This document shows positions 46,635-55,607 of a stretch of 64,000 bases of DNA, piece by piece; the first letter of the stretch is position 1; each line of letters begins with the position of its first letter. Origin of the DNA: Mesomycoplasma lagogenitalium (GTDB lineage Bacteria; Bacillota_I; Bacilli_A; Mycoplasmatales; Metamycoplasmataceae). The stretch spans positions 868,001-932,000 of the forward strand of contig NZ_CP122979.1 of NCBI RefSeq assembly GCF_029854295.1, written 5' to 3'. Below the pieces are notes generated by a model. The model worked only from the letters and a program-made list of their open reading frames with translations, had not been told where the DNA came from and ran no database searches. The position numbers and the translations under genes are program-made.

Positions 46635-47795
46635 ATGAAAATAATCATTTTTACTTGCCATTTTTATCCATCTATCGGAGGGACAGAAATTGCAGTTGCT
46701 AATTTGGCTAAATCACTAATTAATTTAGGTCATCAAGTGAAGATATTTACACCAAAAATTTCAGATACCGAAACTTACCAAAATTTCCCTTTTGAAGTTT
46801 TTAATGTAAAAACAAATGTTTTGTTTAAAAATTCTTTTGTGTCAAAAAAAATAACTAAAAAACTAAAAAACGAAATAAAAAAATTTGATCCAGATATAAT
46901 CAATGTTCATGGCTCGATATTTTCTACTAGATTAGCACAAAATGTTTCAAAAAAATTCAACATCCCTTTAGTTATTACACAACACACTAAAAATTATTTT
47001 CATTTTTTGGAACTAGTAAAAAAACCATGATTGGCATCTTTTTTATATAAAATTGAAATAAAAATTTTAAATAAGAGCAATAATTTTACATTCGTTTCAA
47101 AATCTATGAAAGAAGAAATGAAAAAATTTAATTTTAAACATAAAGCAAAAATAATTAGAAACGGCTTAAATATCGAAAAATTAAATGATAAACAGATAGA
47201 AGAATTGAAATTGAGATTTAAAAAAGAAAATAATATTGAAGATGAAAACATAAAAATTCTTTCTTTTTTAGGTAGAATACATAAATATAAAAATATTGAG
47301 TTTATTTTTAATGTTTTAAAAATTTTAAAAAATAAAAAATTTAATTTCCGTTTTATACTGGCAGGAGGCGGACCGGATTTCGATTATTTTAAGAATCTAG
47401 CAATTAAATTAGAAATCGATAATTTAATCATATACACCGGAGTTGTTGAAAATCAAGAATTGAAAAAAGAAATTTTAGCTGCAAGTGATTTATTCGTTTT
47501 TCCTTCTATTTTTGATAACGATCCTCTGGTTGTTGGAGAAGCCGCATCATTTAAAGTTCCTGCAATAACATTAGAAAACACCGGCCCTTCAGAAAGATTT
47601 GTTGATAATAAAACTGGCTTTATTGCTAAAAATGATCCAGAATTATTTGCTAATAAAATAATTGAAATATTTAGCGATCTAAAAACATATAATAATGTAA
47701 AAGAAAATTGTTATAAAGTTTTTGAATCTTGAGATGAAGAAACTCAAAAATATGTAGATTTTTTTCAAAAGATAATTAACGAAAATAAAAGTTAG
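46635..47795 (+). CDS. Family 4 glycosyltransferase, copy 2
   Basis: The protein has 386 residues. The start MKIIIFTCHFYPSIGGTEIAV resembles copy 1 at 43375, but the N-terminal acceptor domain has many substitutions. The C-terminal donor domain is nearly identical to copy 1 from about residue 195 to the end, with two nucleotide differences in 536. The shared part ends within a few codons of the stop codons, which differ. AAGGAAAAAAT precedes the ATG. A terminator follows at 47818. Confidence 0.88.
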
Positions 47796-47817
47796 TAATT
47801 TTTTTAAATACAAATAA

Positions 47818-47846
47818 AAAAATCCCTTTCATTTTGAGGGATTTTT
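47818..47846 (+). terminator. Terminator after the second GT4
   Basis: AAAAATCCCT and AGGGATTTTT pair around 9 nt, followed by CTGTC. It separates the galU-galE-GT4 part from the following GT2 gene. Confidence 0.75.
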
Positions 47847-47915
47847 CTGTCTTAATTAGATATTTTTTAAATAGTTGTATAATTTAATAATAAAAAAATA
47901 AAAGAAAGCATTATT

Positions 47916-48905
47916 ATGAACAAAATTTCACTACTTATACCTTGTTTTAATAAACAAGAATTTTATCCTAAACTTTTTAAATGTTTAAAAAATCAAATTG
48001 ATAAAAATTTTGATGTTATTTTTTTAAATGATAAATCTACTGATAATACACAATTTATGCTAGAAAAATTTCAAGAAGAAAATCATAAATTATTTAATAT
48101 TGAAATTATTTCACTTGATCAGAATGGTGGATTAGCTAATGCTAGAAACATATTAATTGAACAATGTAAAACTGATTATTTTTATTTTTTAGATCCTGAT
48201 GACCAAATTTATAATTATACAATCGAGGAATTTAATAAGGCAATAAAAGAAAATAACTATCAAATTATTTATGCTAAAAATATTTTAGTTTTAAATAATA
48301 TTAGAGTTTTTAATTTTTTAAGAAAAATTGATTTTAGTAGTAATAAAACTAAAGAAGATCCGGTGATTTTTTTAGAAAAAGAATCTTATTTTATTTGAAA
48401 TAAAGCAATTAATAAAAGATGATTTTTAGAGCAAAATTTGCCTTTTAAAAAAGGATATATTTTTGAAGATTTTGCTGTAACAATTAATTTATTTTATCGC
48501 GCAACTAAAACTAAATATATTAATAAAAATACTTATAAATACGATTTAAATTTCAAGGGTTTATCTAAAAAACAAAGCCCAAATCGAATTATGGGTATTG
48601 CTCATAATTTAGATTATCTTTATAGTGAATTAAAATTATCACAAAATTATCATGAGTGAGAAAAAATTGAAAAATTCTTTTTTAAAAATATTTTCATTCA
48701 TTTATTTTTCTCTTCTAATTGAAATGTGATTAAAAAAAATAAAAAACTATTTGAAAAACCAATGTGCGAATTGTTTAAAACTTTTAAAAGACATAATATT
48801 GATGAAAAACTAAAAAGATATCAAAGTTTTTTTTCACTTTTATTTAAAAATGCTATAACAAATTATCAAAAAGCAAAACAACTGTTTTCCAAATGCAATA
48901 TTTAA
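47916..48905 (+). CDS. Family 2 glycosyltransferase, second copy
   Basis: The protein has 329 residues. It starts MNKISLLIPCFNKQEFYPKLF and has the same landmarks as the copy at 42203: IFLNDKSTDNTQFML, GGLANARNILI and YFYFLDPDDQIYNY. It is about half identical at protein level, and is inverted relative to the other copy. It has several TGA-coded Trp. It closes the sugar locus. The upstream region has a weak GAAAG ribosome-binding site. Confidence 0.85.
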
Positions 48906-48920
48906 AGGTCTTTATTAATA

Positions 48921-49682
48921 ATGAACAATGAAAAAATAAATAAAATTAAAGACATTTGAATGAGCGATCCAGAAAGAGAAAAAAATATCGCTATCAAGCC
49001 TTCTCATCGAATAATTTACAAAAATAAAACAGAAGAAATAATAGTAAAATGATTCGGATTGTGGATTTTTTTATCTTTGATTCTCGTTATATTATTTTTT
49101 ATAGCAGCTATTGCATTTAGTATAGTAAATAAACGATCTGAATTTGAATTAAATACAAGTATTTCGATGTTTATTTTAGCGATTTTACTATGATGTGGAG
49201 CTCTATCTGCTGTATTTGGACTTTTTCTAAAACATCAAAAAATAGAAGAAAAAGCTAAAAGAATCTATGAATTTAAAATTACAGAAGAAAAAATTCTTGA
49301 AGTTTTTAATGAACTAGATAAAAATGATATTTGTTATAAAAAAATCGTCTTTTTAAAAGATGAAAGTTTAAGATTTAATAATCATATTCCAGAAAATTTA
49401 AAAAGCGATTATTTTTGGATTGAAATTTTAACCAAAAATAATTTAAAGATTTATTTTGGAAATAATAAAGACAAACAAAAAAATGATATTTTTATAAAAG
49501 AAAAGGAAATAATTAATATTAGTAATAAGATAAATATATTAGACATTCATTTAGTAACATTTTTTGAAGTTGATACAATCTGAGAAAAAATATCGATTGA
49601 ATTGAGTGAAATCATCGAAAGAATTTGTATAAATTTTTATAAACTTAACAATTTAATTATTGAAGGCTCTAACTATGACTAA
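48921..49682 (+). CDS. Two-helix membrane protein, unit 1 gene A
   Basis: The protein has 253 residues and no recognised family. A soluble start is followed by two membrane helices (LWIFLSLILVILFFIAAIAF and SMFILAILLWCGALSAVFGLF), then a basic linker and a C-terminal soluble domain with CYKKIVFLKDESLRF and YFWIEILTKNNLKIYF. It lies 15 nt after the GT2 stop codon. Its paralogue is at 50512. The last 8 nt overlap the start of the next gene. Confidence 0.7.
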
Positions 49683-50406
49683 AGATAAAAAAATAAAACA
49701 AATTAGTAAAAATTTTCAAGAAATCTATATTACTAATTTAGATGAAAATTCAACATTTTTTGAAGACAATTTTGACAAATTTCCATTTTTAGAAACAAAA
49801 AGGGCAAAATTTTTTAAAAAAGTTAAATTAGGTAGGAGAGAATTAGTTATTTTTTCCTTAATTTATACTTTTTATTGAGTTTTTACTCCTTTGTTTATTT
49901 ATAACGAATCTAAGGAGCTAAAAATAACTTGAATTATTTTATCATCTGTATTTTCTTTTTTGTATTTAGTTTTTTTCATTTTACTAATATCTAAAAAAAT
50001 ATTTGTTTTCAGTTCAAAAAGAGTTGTCAATTTAAAAGTTAATTTAGTTATGCTAAATAATTATTTATCTTTAATTGAAGATAAAAATATCAATATTAAA
50101 AGATTTAATATTGTTTCTAAAACGGAAATTATTGAAAAATATTTTGATGATAGCCAGCTAAAAAGCGACTTTTATCTAGAAATAAAAACAACAAGCGATC
50201 AATCTATTTTTTGAAATTGTTATGATAAAAATAATAGTAATTGAATGTTTTATTTTGAGGACAATAAAAAAATAATTACTTACTATTTAAAAGAAGAAAT
50301 TGATATTTTTAATTACAAAATTACTTCTCACTTTTTAAATATCTATTATTTACTAGTTGAAAATTTTATTGAAAAATTAAAAATTTTAACTAAAGAAATT
50401 AATTAG
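49675..50406 (+). CDS. Two-helix membrane protein, unit 1 gene B
   Basis: The protein has 243 residues and no recognised family. The layout equals gene A: soluble start, two membrane helices (LVIFSLIYTFYWVFTPLFIY and WIILSSVFSFLYLVFFILLI), a basic linker, and a soluble domain with YLSLIEDKNINIKRFNIVSKTEII and SDFYLEIKTTSDQSIFW. The end is EKLKILTKEIN. I preferred the ATG at 49675 over a TTG at 49660 because it matches the start of the copy at 51242. Confidence 0.7.
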
Positions 50407-50408
50407 TT

Positions 50409-50437
50409 AAAAAAGCAGATTTTACATTTGCTTTTTT
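50409..50437 (+). terminator. Terminator of unit 1
   Basis: AAAAAAGCA and TGCTTTTTT pair around GATTTTACATT. The loop is repeated in the terminator of unit 2 (51978-52018). Confidence 0.8.
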
Positions 50438-50511
50438 AATTTAACAAATATTTAATTAAAAAAAATAAATTTTATTGTTGTATTTTATAATATTAATAAA
50501 AGGAATTAAAA

Positions 50512-51255
50512 ATGAATAAAGAAGAAATCCATAGCATTATCAATTTTTGATTATCCAATGATAATAAGCAAGAAAATATAGTTTTAAAAAAACAATGGTA
50601 TTTTGAAAACAAAAACCATGAAAAAATGTCTTATTGATCTCATTTTTTGTTGATAATTTCTTTGTTTTTATTCATTATATTTGCTATATTATCCCTTTCA
50701 TTAACTTTTACAGATTTTGTTTTTGATTATAATATAAAAATGTTTATTTTAGCGATGCTTTTTTGGCTTTCTTCCTTTTTTATTTTATGTGCCATCATTT
50801 TATTTCAATATATAAAAGAAAATCCAGGAGAAAAGGTTTGAGAATATAAAATTTCAAAGATTTTTTTCTTAGATGTTTTTAATAAAATAAATAAAAATGA
50901 TATTTGTTACAAAGAAATTGAATTTATAAATTCTGATAGTTTAAATTTTACTAATATTCTTTCTAAAAAAATGCAAACAAGTTATAGCTGAGTTAAAATA
51001 CTAACTAAAAATATGAGAATTTTTTATATAGGAATGCCATTAAACGATGAAAATAATAACATTTTTATTAAAAACAATCAAATATATGAAACAGAGCAAA
51101 ATATAGATTTGCTAAACATAAATTTAAAATCTTTAAGCATAAGCGAATCTGTATGAAATATTTTTTCGCTTTTTGAAATTGTTGAAAGAATATGTGTGAG
51201 AATTTATAAAATAAACGATTTAATTATAGAAGCGGAAAATTATGAAAAAAGATAA
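50512..51255 (+). CDS. Two-helix membrane protein, unit 2 gene A
   Basis: The protein has 247 residues and is a paralogue of the gene at 48921. The helices are LLIISLFLFIIFAILSLSLTF and MFILAMLFWLSSFFILCAIIL. The soluble domain has NDICYKEIEFINSDSLNF and SYSWVKILTKNMRIFY. AGGAATTAAAA precedes the ATG. The final 14 nt overlap the start of the next gene. Confidence 0.7.
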
Positions 51256-51979
51256 AAAAATAAAAATGATAGCCGGTAGTTATGATTTTATTCATTCAAC
51301 AAATTTAGATGACAAATTTATGTTTTTATATAATTCATTTAAAGATAGTGAATTTGTTGAAACAAAAAGTTTAACATTTTTTAAAAAAATAAAATTTAAT
51401 TGAAAGCATTTTATTCTCTTTTCTTTGATTTTTAGTTTCTATTGAGTTTTTACTCCTTTGTTTTATTTAAACAATTTAAAAGAATTAAAAATAATTTGAA
51501 TTATTTTATCTAGTGTCATTTCTTTTTTATATTCAGTTTTTTTAATACTATCAATATCTAAACAAGTATTTTACTTAAGAGCAAAAAGAATTATCAAATT
51601 GAAAGTTAATTTGGTTGCACTTAATCATTTTTTATCTTTGATCGAAGATAAAAATATTAATATTAAAAGATTTAATATTGTTTCTAAAACGGAAATTATT
51701 AAAAAATATTTTGATAATGACCAGTTAAAAAGTAATTTTTATCTAGAAATAAAAACAACAAATGATCAATCTATTTTTTGAAATTGTTATGATAAAAATA
51801 ATAGTACTTTAATGTTTTATTTTGAAAATAACAAAATGATTGGTCATCATTTAAAAGAAAAGGTTGATATTTTTAATTATCGAATTATTACTCATTATTT
51901 TATAGGGAGCATTGTTTGATATTTAATGGTGAAAGAATTTATTGAAAAATTAAAAATTTTAACTAAAGAAATTAATTAA
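51242..51979 (+). CDS. Two-helix membrane protein, unit 2 gene B
   Basis: The protein has 245 residues and is a close paralogue of the gene at 49675. The segment HFLSLIEDKNINIKRFNIV, and later QSIFWNCYDKNNS, are almost the same in both. Both end in EKLKILTKEIN. Local nucleotide identity is high over about 145 nt (50070-50215 and 51636-51785), which points to a recent duplication. Confidence 0.7.
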
Positions 51980-52018
51980 AAAAACAAAAACAGATTTTAC
52001 ATTTGCTTTTGTTTTTTT
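51978..52018. terminator. Terminator of unit 2, shared with the minus-strand DUF402 gene
   Basis: AAAAAACAAAAA and TTTTGTTTTTTT pair around the same ACAGATTTTACATTTGC core as the unit 1 terminator. It also overlaps the stop of the gene at 52017 on the minus strand. Confidence 0.65.
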
Positions 52019-52541
52019 ACTTTATTTTGAATTTATTAAGAAAGTTGTCTATGTATTTACCATTAAATATATAATAATCATCATAGTATCAATTCACTAA
52101 TTTTTTTAATTCTTCAAAAACTACATCAATTAACTTTCTTGAATATTTCATTTTTTTTGCATTATTAATAAATTCTGCTCGATCTATAATATTTAAATCT
52201 TTATTTGGATAAACCTTGATATCCAAATCATAATCTATATATTTAATAGTATTTTCTTCTGCAAAATAAGGTGATGCTAAATTAATATAAATGTAATGAC
52301 GATTATTTTTTATTGTTATTAAAGCATTAAAAAAATGTTTTTTATGAAAAAATCAAATAGTATTATCTCTAATTGTTCATCTATGCTTGCTTTTTTCCAT
52401 TACTTTAGTTTTTCTATCTAAATACACAACCACATGATCTTCGTTATCTTCTAAAATTCTTACTCCACTTCATTGACGATAAAGTTTACCATTATATTTA
52501 TATGCTTGAACATTGAGAAATTTATTTAGCGCTACATTCAT
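52017..52541 (-). CDS. DUF402-family nucleotide phosphatase-like protein
   Basis: The protein has 174 residues. It has the DUF402 hallmarks: YNGKLYRQWSGVRILEDNEDH, TIWFFHKKHFFNALITIK, YIYINLASPYFAEENTIKYIDYDLDIKVYPN, then DRAEF. In Staphylococcus a member hydrolyses nucleoside di- and triphosphates. The acidic Asp/Glu residues that bind metal are present in YIDYDLDIKV. Five TGA codons give Trp. It starts 2 nt after the stop of the metallopeptidase gene, so the two are translated together. Confidence 0.85.
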
Positions 52542-52543
52542 AT

Positions 52544-53998
52544 TTATTCCTTTTGATTAATTTTTTTATCTTTAAAATTTATAAAATTATAATTATCTAA
52601 ATTTTTAAAAAAGCTTCTAAAAGAAGAGGGATAATAATTGTCATTAAACTTGTCTGAAAAATTATTAATTTCTTTTAATTCATTCTCTTCTATTTTACCA
52701 TTATTATTATAGTCAGTTCACAATTTAGGTAAATAATTTTTATCAATTAATTCTATGTCTAAAAATTCGCTTGAATAATAACTATAATACTTTTGATCAT
52801 TAAAAAACTTAAATTGATCAAAAGTATTATAAATAATAGGAATTTTAATTAAGTTGGATTCTTTTTTATTTTTAAAAACTAGTGCATTAACTTTCTGATT
52901 GTCTAAATATCCGATAAATTTAACTAAATTGAAATTTCGTGAATTAATAACTTGATTTAAATTGTTCAATTTTGTTTGATCATCAATAAAAATTCCACTA
53001 ATATTTTTGCCATAATTCATTGCTTTTAAAAAAATATTTGCAAATTTTTTTACATTTTCATTATTAGATAAATCATTATTATCAAATAAAACATAAGGAG
53101 CATAAATTTTTTCAATAACAACCTTTTTATCTTTCTTTTTAACGTCCGCAACTCTTAATCATTCTCTTAAAAAAGTATCACTATTCAGTGACAAATTATT
53201 TTCTTTTTCTTTATAAAAATACTTAAATGCTTCTCTAGCAATGAATTCTTCATAATTATAATAGTAATTCACATCCTCGATTACTATCGATGGATCTGTG
53301 TTTTTTGGGAAAAAGGAAGTATTTTCAAAATTGAAATCTAACTTATTTTTTTCCTTATTAACTTTATCTAAAATCTCTTTCAAAGTCAATTTATTAAATA
53401 AATGATTTTCATTAATTATATCCGATACTTTTTCATAGTCCATTTTTGTATCTGTTTTTAATAACTTATTAATATTGTCAATAAAAAAATCATTATATAT
53501 TTTTCCTTTAACTTTAAAATTATTTCCATAATTGGAAAAATAAACAGAATCTAAAAAATGAATATATTCATGAAAAATTAGTTGATACAATAACTCAATT
53601 CGATCGTCTTCATTATCAATATTTTCGTAAAATTCACTATTTATAAAAATTTCTTGTGTGTTAGAAGAAAAAAAACCAGTTAATTTTCTATCATCTTGGA
53701 ATAATTTTATTTGCTTGTTTATATTTATTTGTTTTAAAAACATTATTTCAGGACCAAAAAATAAATTATCTTGAATTCTTTTTGTTAATCTTTTCAAGCC
53801 AATTTCAGAAATATAAAAAGCTGATTTATTTTCATAAAGAGAGATTTTTAAATATTGATCTTTATTTGAGTTTTCTACAAAATTTACAATTGCTTTCTGT
53901 TCCTGTTGTTGATGATTACAGGAGACAAAAAAGCTAAAATTTGTTGCTAGTGAAAAAAAACTCAGATATTTTAACAAAATTTGCTTATATTTTTTCAT
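52544..53998 (-). CDS. Lipoprotein with a zinc-metallopeptidase motif and an EF-hand-like loop
   Basis: The protein has 484 residues. The signal peptide ends in FFVSC (Cys 27), a lipobox, so it should be anchored outside. The motif HEYIH at residues 143-147 is the HExxH signature of zinc metallopeptidases, in helix context QLIFHEYIHFLDSV. About 90 residues later EEFIAREAFKYFY could supply a Glu ligand. Residues 429-440 read DYNNNGKIEENE, which fits the EF-hand calcium loop pattern. I do not recognise the family. It starts a two-gene operon with a DUF402 gene. Confidence 0.72.
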
Positions 53999-54046
53999 AA
54001 TCTAAATAATTATATTATTTATACTTTTAAAAAAAATAAATTTTAG

Positions 54047-54052
54047 TATTAT
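54047..54052 (+). promoter_or_regulatory. -10 box of trmB, leaderless type
   Basis: TATTAT, 7 nt before the trmB ATG. No Shine-Dalgarno sequence is present. Confidence 0.45.
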
Positions 54053-54059
54053 TTTTATT

Positions 54060-54665
54060 ATGAGATTAAGAAATATACCTAATGCTAAAGAAAAGCTTTT
54101 AGAAAGTGAATATTTAATTAAAAACTTTCCTATTGAAATTAATGAAAATACAGTTTTGGAAATGGGAATGGGTAAGGGTGAGATGCTTGTAGAACTCGCG
54201 AATAAAAATCCTCATATAATGTATATTGGAATTGAAAAATATCCAACAGTCGCACTAAAATCAATGAAAAAAGCAGAAAAATTAAAACTTAAAAATTTTA
54301 AAATTATTAATCAAGATATTATTAAATTACCAGATTTAATTAATGGCAAAACTAATTTGATTTGATTAACCTTTTCTGACCCATGACCTAAAAAAAGACA
54401 TGCAAAAAGAAGGTTAACTCATAAAATATTTTTAGACATTTATAAAAGTTTGCTTTCAGAAAATGGAATTTTAAAATTTAAAACAGATAATGATTTTCTT
54501 TTTCAATACTCAATTGAATCACTTAATGAATATGGAGCTAAAATAATTAATTCAACCAATGATTTTCATAATAGCAATTTATCTGAAGGAAATGTAATGA
54601 CGGGTTATGAAAAAAAATGATCTGAAAATGGCAAAAAAATCAATTATCTAGAGGTTAAATTTTAA
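54060..54665 (+). CDS. trmB: tRNA (guanine-N7)-methyltransferase
   Basis: The enzyme (EC 2.1.1.33) makes m7G at position 46 of tRNA. It has 201 residues. The SAM-binding motif VLEMGMGKGEMLVELANKNP and the family signature FSDPWPKKRHAKRRLTHKIF are clear. The end is close to the usual VTGYEKKWSE...I-YLE pattern. Four TGA codons encode Trp. It is divergent from the metallopeptidase lipoprotein gene, with 61 nt between. Confidence 0.95.
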
Positions 54666-54718
54666 GCTGATGTTTTTTATGCATATAAGTTTTTTATAGA
54701 ATTTCAATGTTTTACTAT

Positions 54719-54790
54719 TTTTTCCTAAAATTTACTATTACATGCTGAAAATACTGATTATTTTTGTATTAAAAACTAATTTAAATTTAT
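54719..54790. repeat. Direct repeat, left copy
   Basis: This segment of about 72 nt matches 55404-55479 with only a few differences. Both contain TTTTTCCTAAAA, ATGCTGAAAA and the identical run GATTATTTTTGTATTAAAAA. The copies flank the coiled-coil gene at 54895-55328. Confidence 0.8.
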
Positions 54791-54803
54791 CTTAAAATTT
54801 AAA

Positions 54804-54835
54804 AAATTGACTGAAGAAAAAATATCAGTCAATTT
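54804..54835. terminator. Bidirectional terminator between trmB and the coiled-coil gene
   Basis: AAATTGACTG pairs with CAGTCAATTT around 12 nt. The minus-strand reading is followed by T6 and the plus-strand reading by ATTTTATTTT. Confidence 0.7.
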
Positions 54836-54894
54836 ATTTTATTTTCTTATAAAAGTAGCATTTATTTTATAAAAATCAGTATGTCAATTTTAAA

Positions 54895-55328
54895 TTACTT
54901 TTTATCTTTATATTTTTTAATATCATCTTCGTGGAAAGATTTTAACATTTTAATGTCTTCTTTAATTTCCTTAATATCATGGCTGTGTTCTGCTAAAACA
55001 ACCTTTATTTCTTTAATATCTTGGCTGTGTTCTTGCAAAATTCTACTGTGGTCTGCTAGAACCACTTTAATGTCTTTGATATCAGAAGAATTTTCATTAG
55101 TTTGTTTTTGAACATCCAAAAGCACATTTTGCATATTAAAAACTAAATTATATAAAGATTTAAGTGTGATTTTTTTCTCACTAGTTTCTTGCATTTTTAT
55201 TTTTTCTCCTTCCATTATAATTCTACACTTTTTTTCGTCTTTAAAATCTATTTTACATTGATGTTTTTCATATTGCTTAATTATTTTATTGCTTCTTTTA
55301 ATGAAACTAAAGTCTTATTATCTTTCAT
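54895..55328 (-). CDS. Coiled-coil protein read in two frames (-1 frameshift)
   Basis: A strong ribosome-binding site (GTGGAGG) precedes an ATG at 55326-55328. The frame MKDNKTLVSLKEAIK runs into TAA after 15 codons. The -1 frame after AAAA at about 55284 continues IIKQYEKHQCKIDFKDEKK and joins the main frame of 106 residues from 55215. The latter is a coiled coil with three similar segments (SSDIKDIKVVLADHS, SQDIKEIKVVLAEHS, SHDIKEIKEDIK). No known family was recognised; resemblance to mycoplasma DUF16 coiled coils is possible. If not frameshifted, the start could be ATG 55215 or 55194. Confidence 0.55.
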
Positions 55329-55389
55329 ATATACCTCCACATATATATATCGGTTTTTTGTCATTTTTGTCAAAAAACGGAAAAATTTG

Positions 55390-55414
55390 GGAAAAACAGG
55401 CGATTTTTCCTAAA
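55390..55414. repeat. Second copy of the hairpin seen after pncC
   Basis: GGAAAAA and TTTTTCC arms with the loop CAGGCGA are identical to the hairpin at 26449-26473 over 25 nt. Here no T run or gene end is next to it, and it partly overlaps the right direct repeat. Confidence 0.7.
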
Positions 55415-55479
55415 AAATTGACTATTAAATGCTGAAAAATATTGATTATTTTTGTATTAAAAACTAATTTAAATTTACC
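55404..55479. repeat. Direct repeat, right copy
   Basis: Partner of 54719-54790. It starts inside the hairpin repeat. Between the two copies lie the terminator, the coiled-coil gene and its ribosome-binding site. Confidence 0.8.
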
Positions 55480-55528
55480 ACAAATTATTTAAAAGATATT
55501 TGTTAATTATTAAATATTTTCAAAATAA

Positions 55529-55575
55529 AAAACAACAAAAAAATCATTAAAATAAATGAATTCATTTGTTGTTTT
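55529..55575 (-). terminator. Terminator of the P68-like lipoprotein
   Basis: AAAACAACAAA pairs with TTTGTTGTTTT around 25 nt, and the minus-strand reading continues with TTTTTTATTTTG. It lies 33 nt after the stop codon. Confidence 0.7.
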
Positions 55576-55607
55576 ATTTAAATTTAAATTTATTTTAAAT
55601 ATTTACT

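Noticed and set aside
48921-52018. Integrated mobile element as reason for the duplicated membrane genes
   Set aside because: No transposase, integrase or inverted terminal repeats were seen; ordinary tandem duplication is enough.
54719-55479. CRISPR array from the two direct repeats
   Set aside because: Only two imperfect 72-76 nt copies with a gene between them; no regular spacers and no cas genes.
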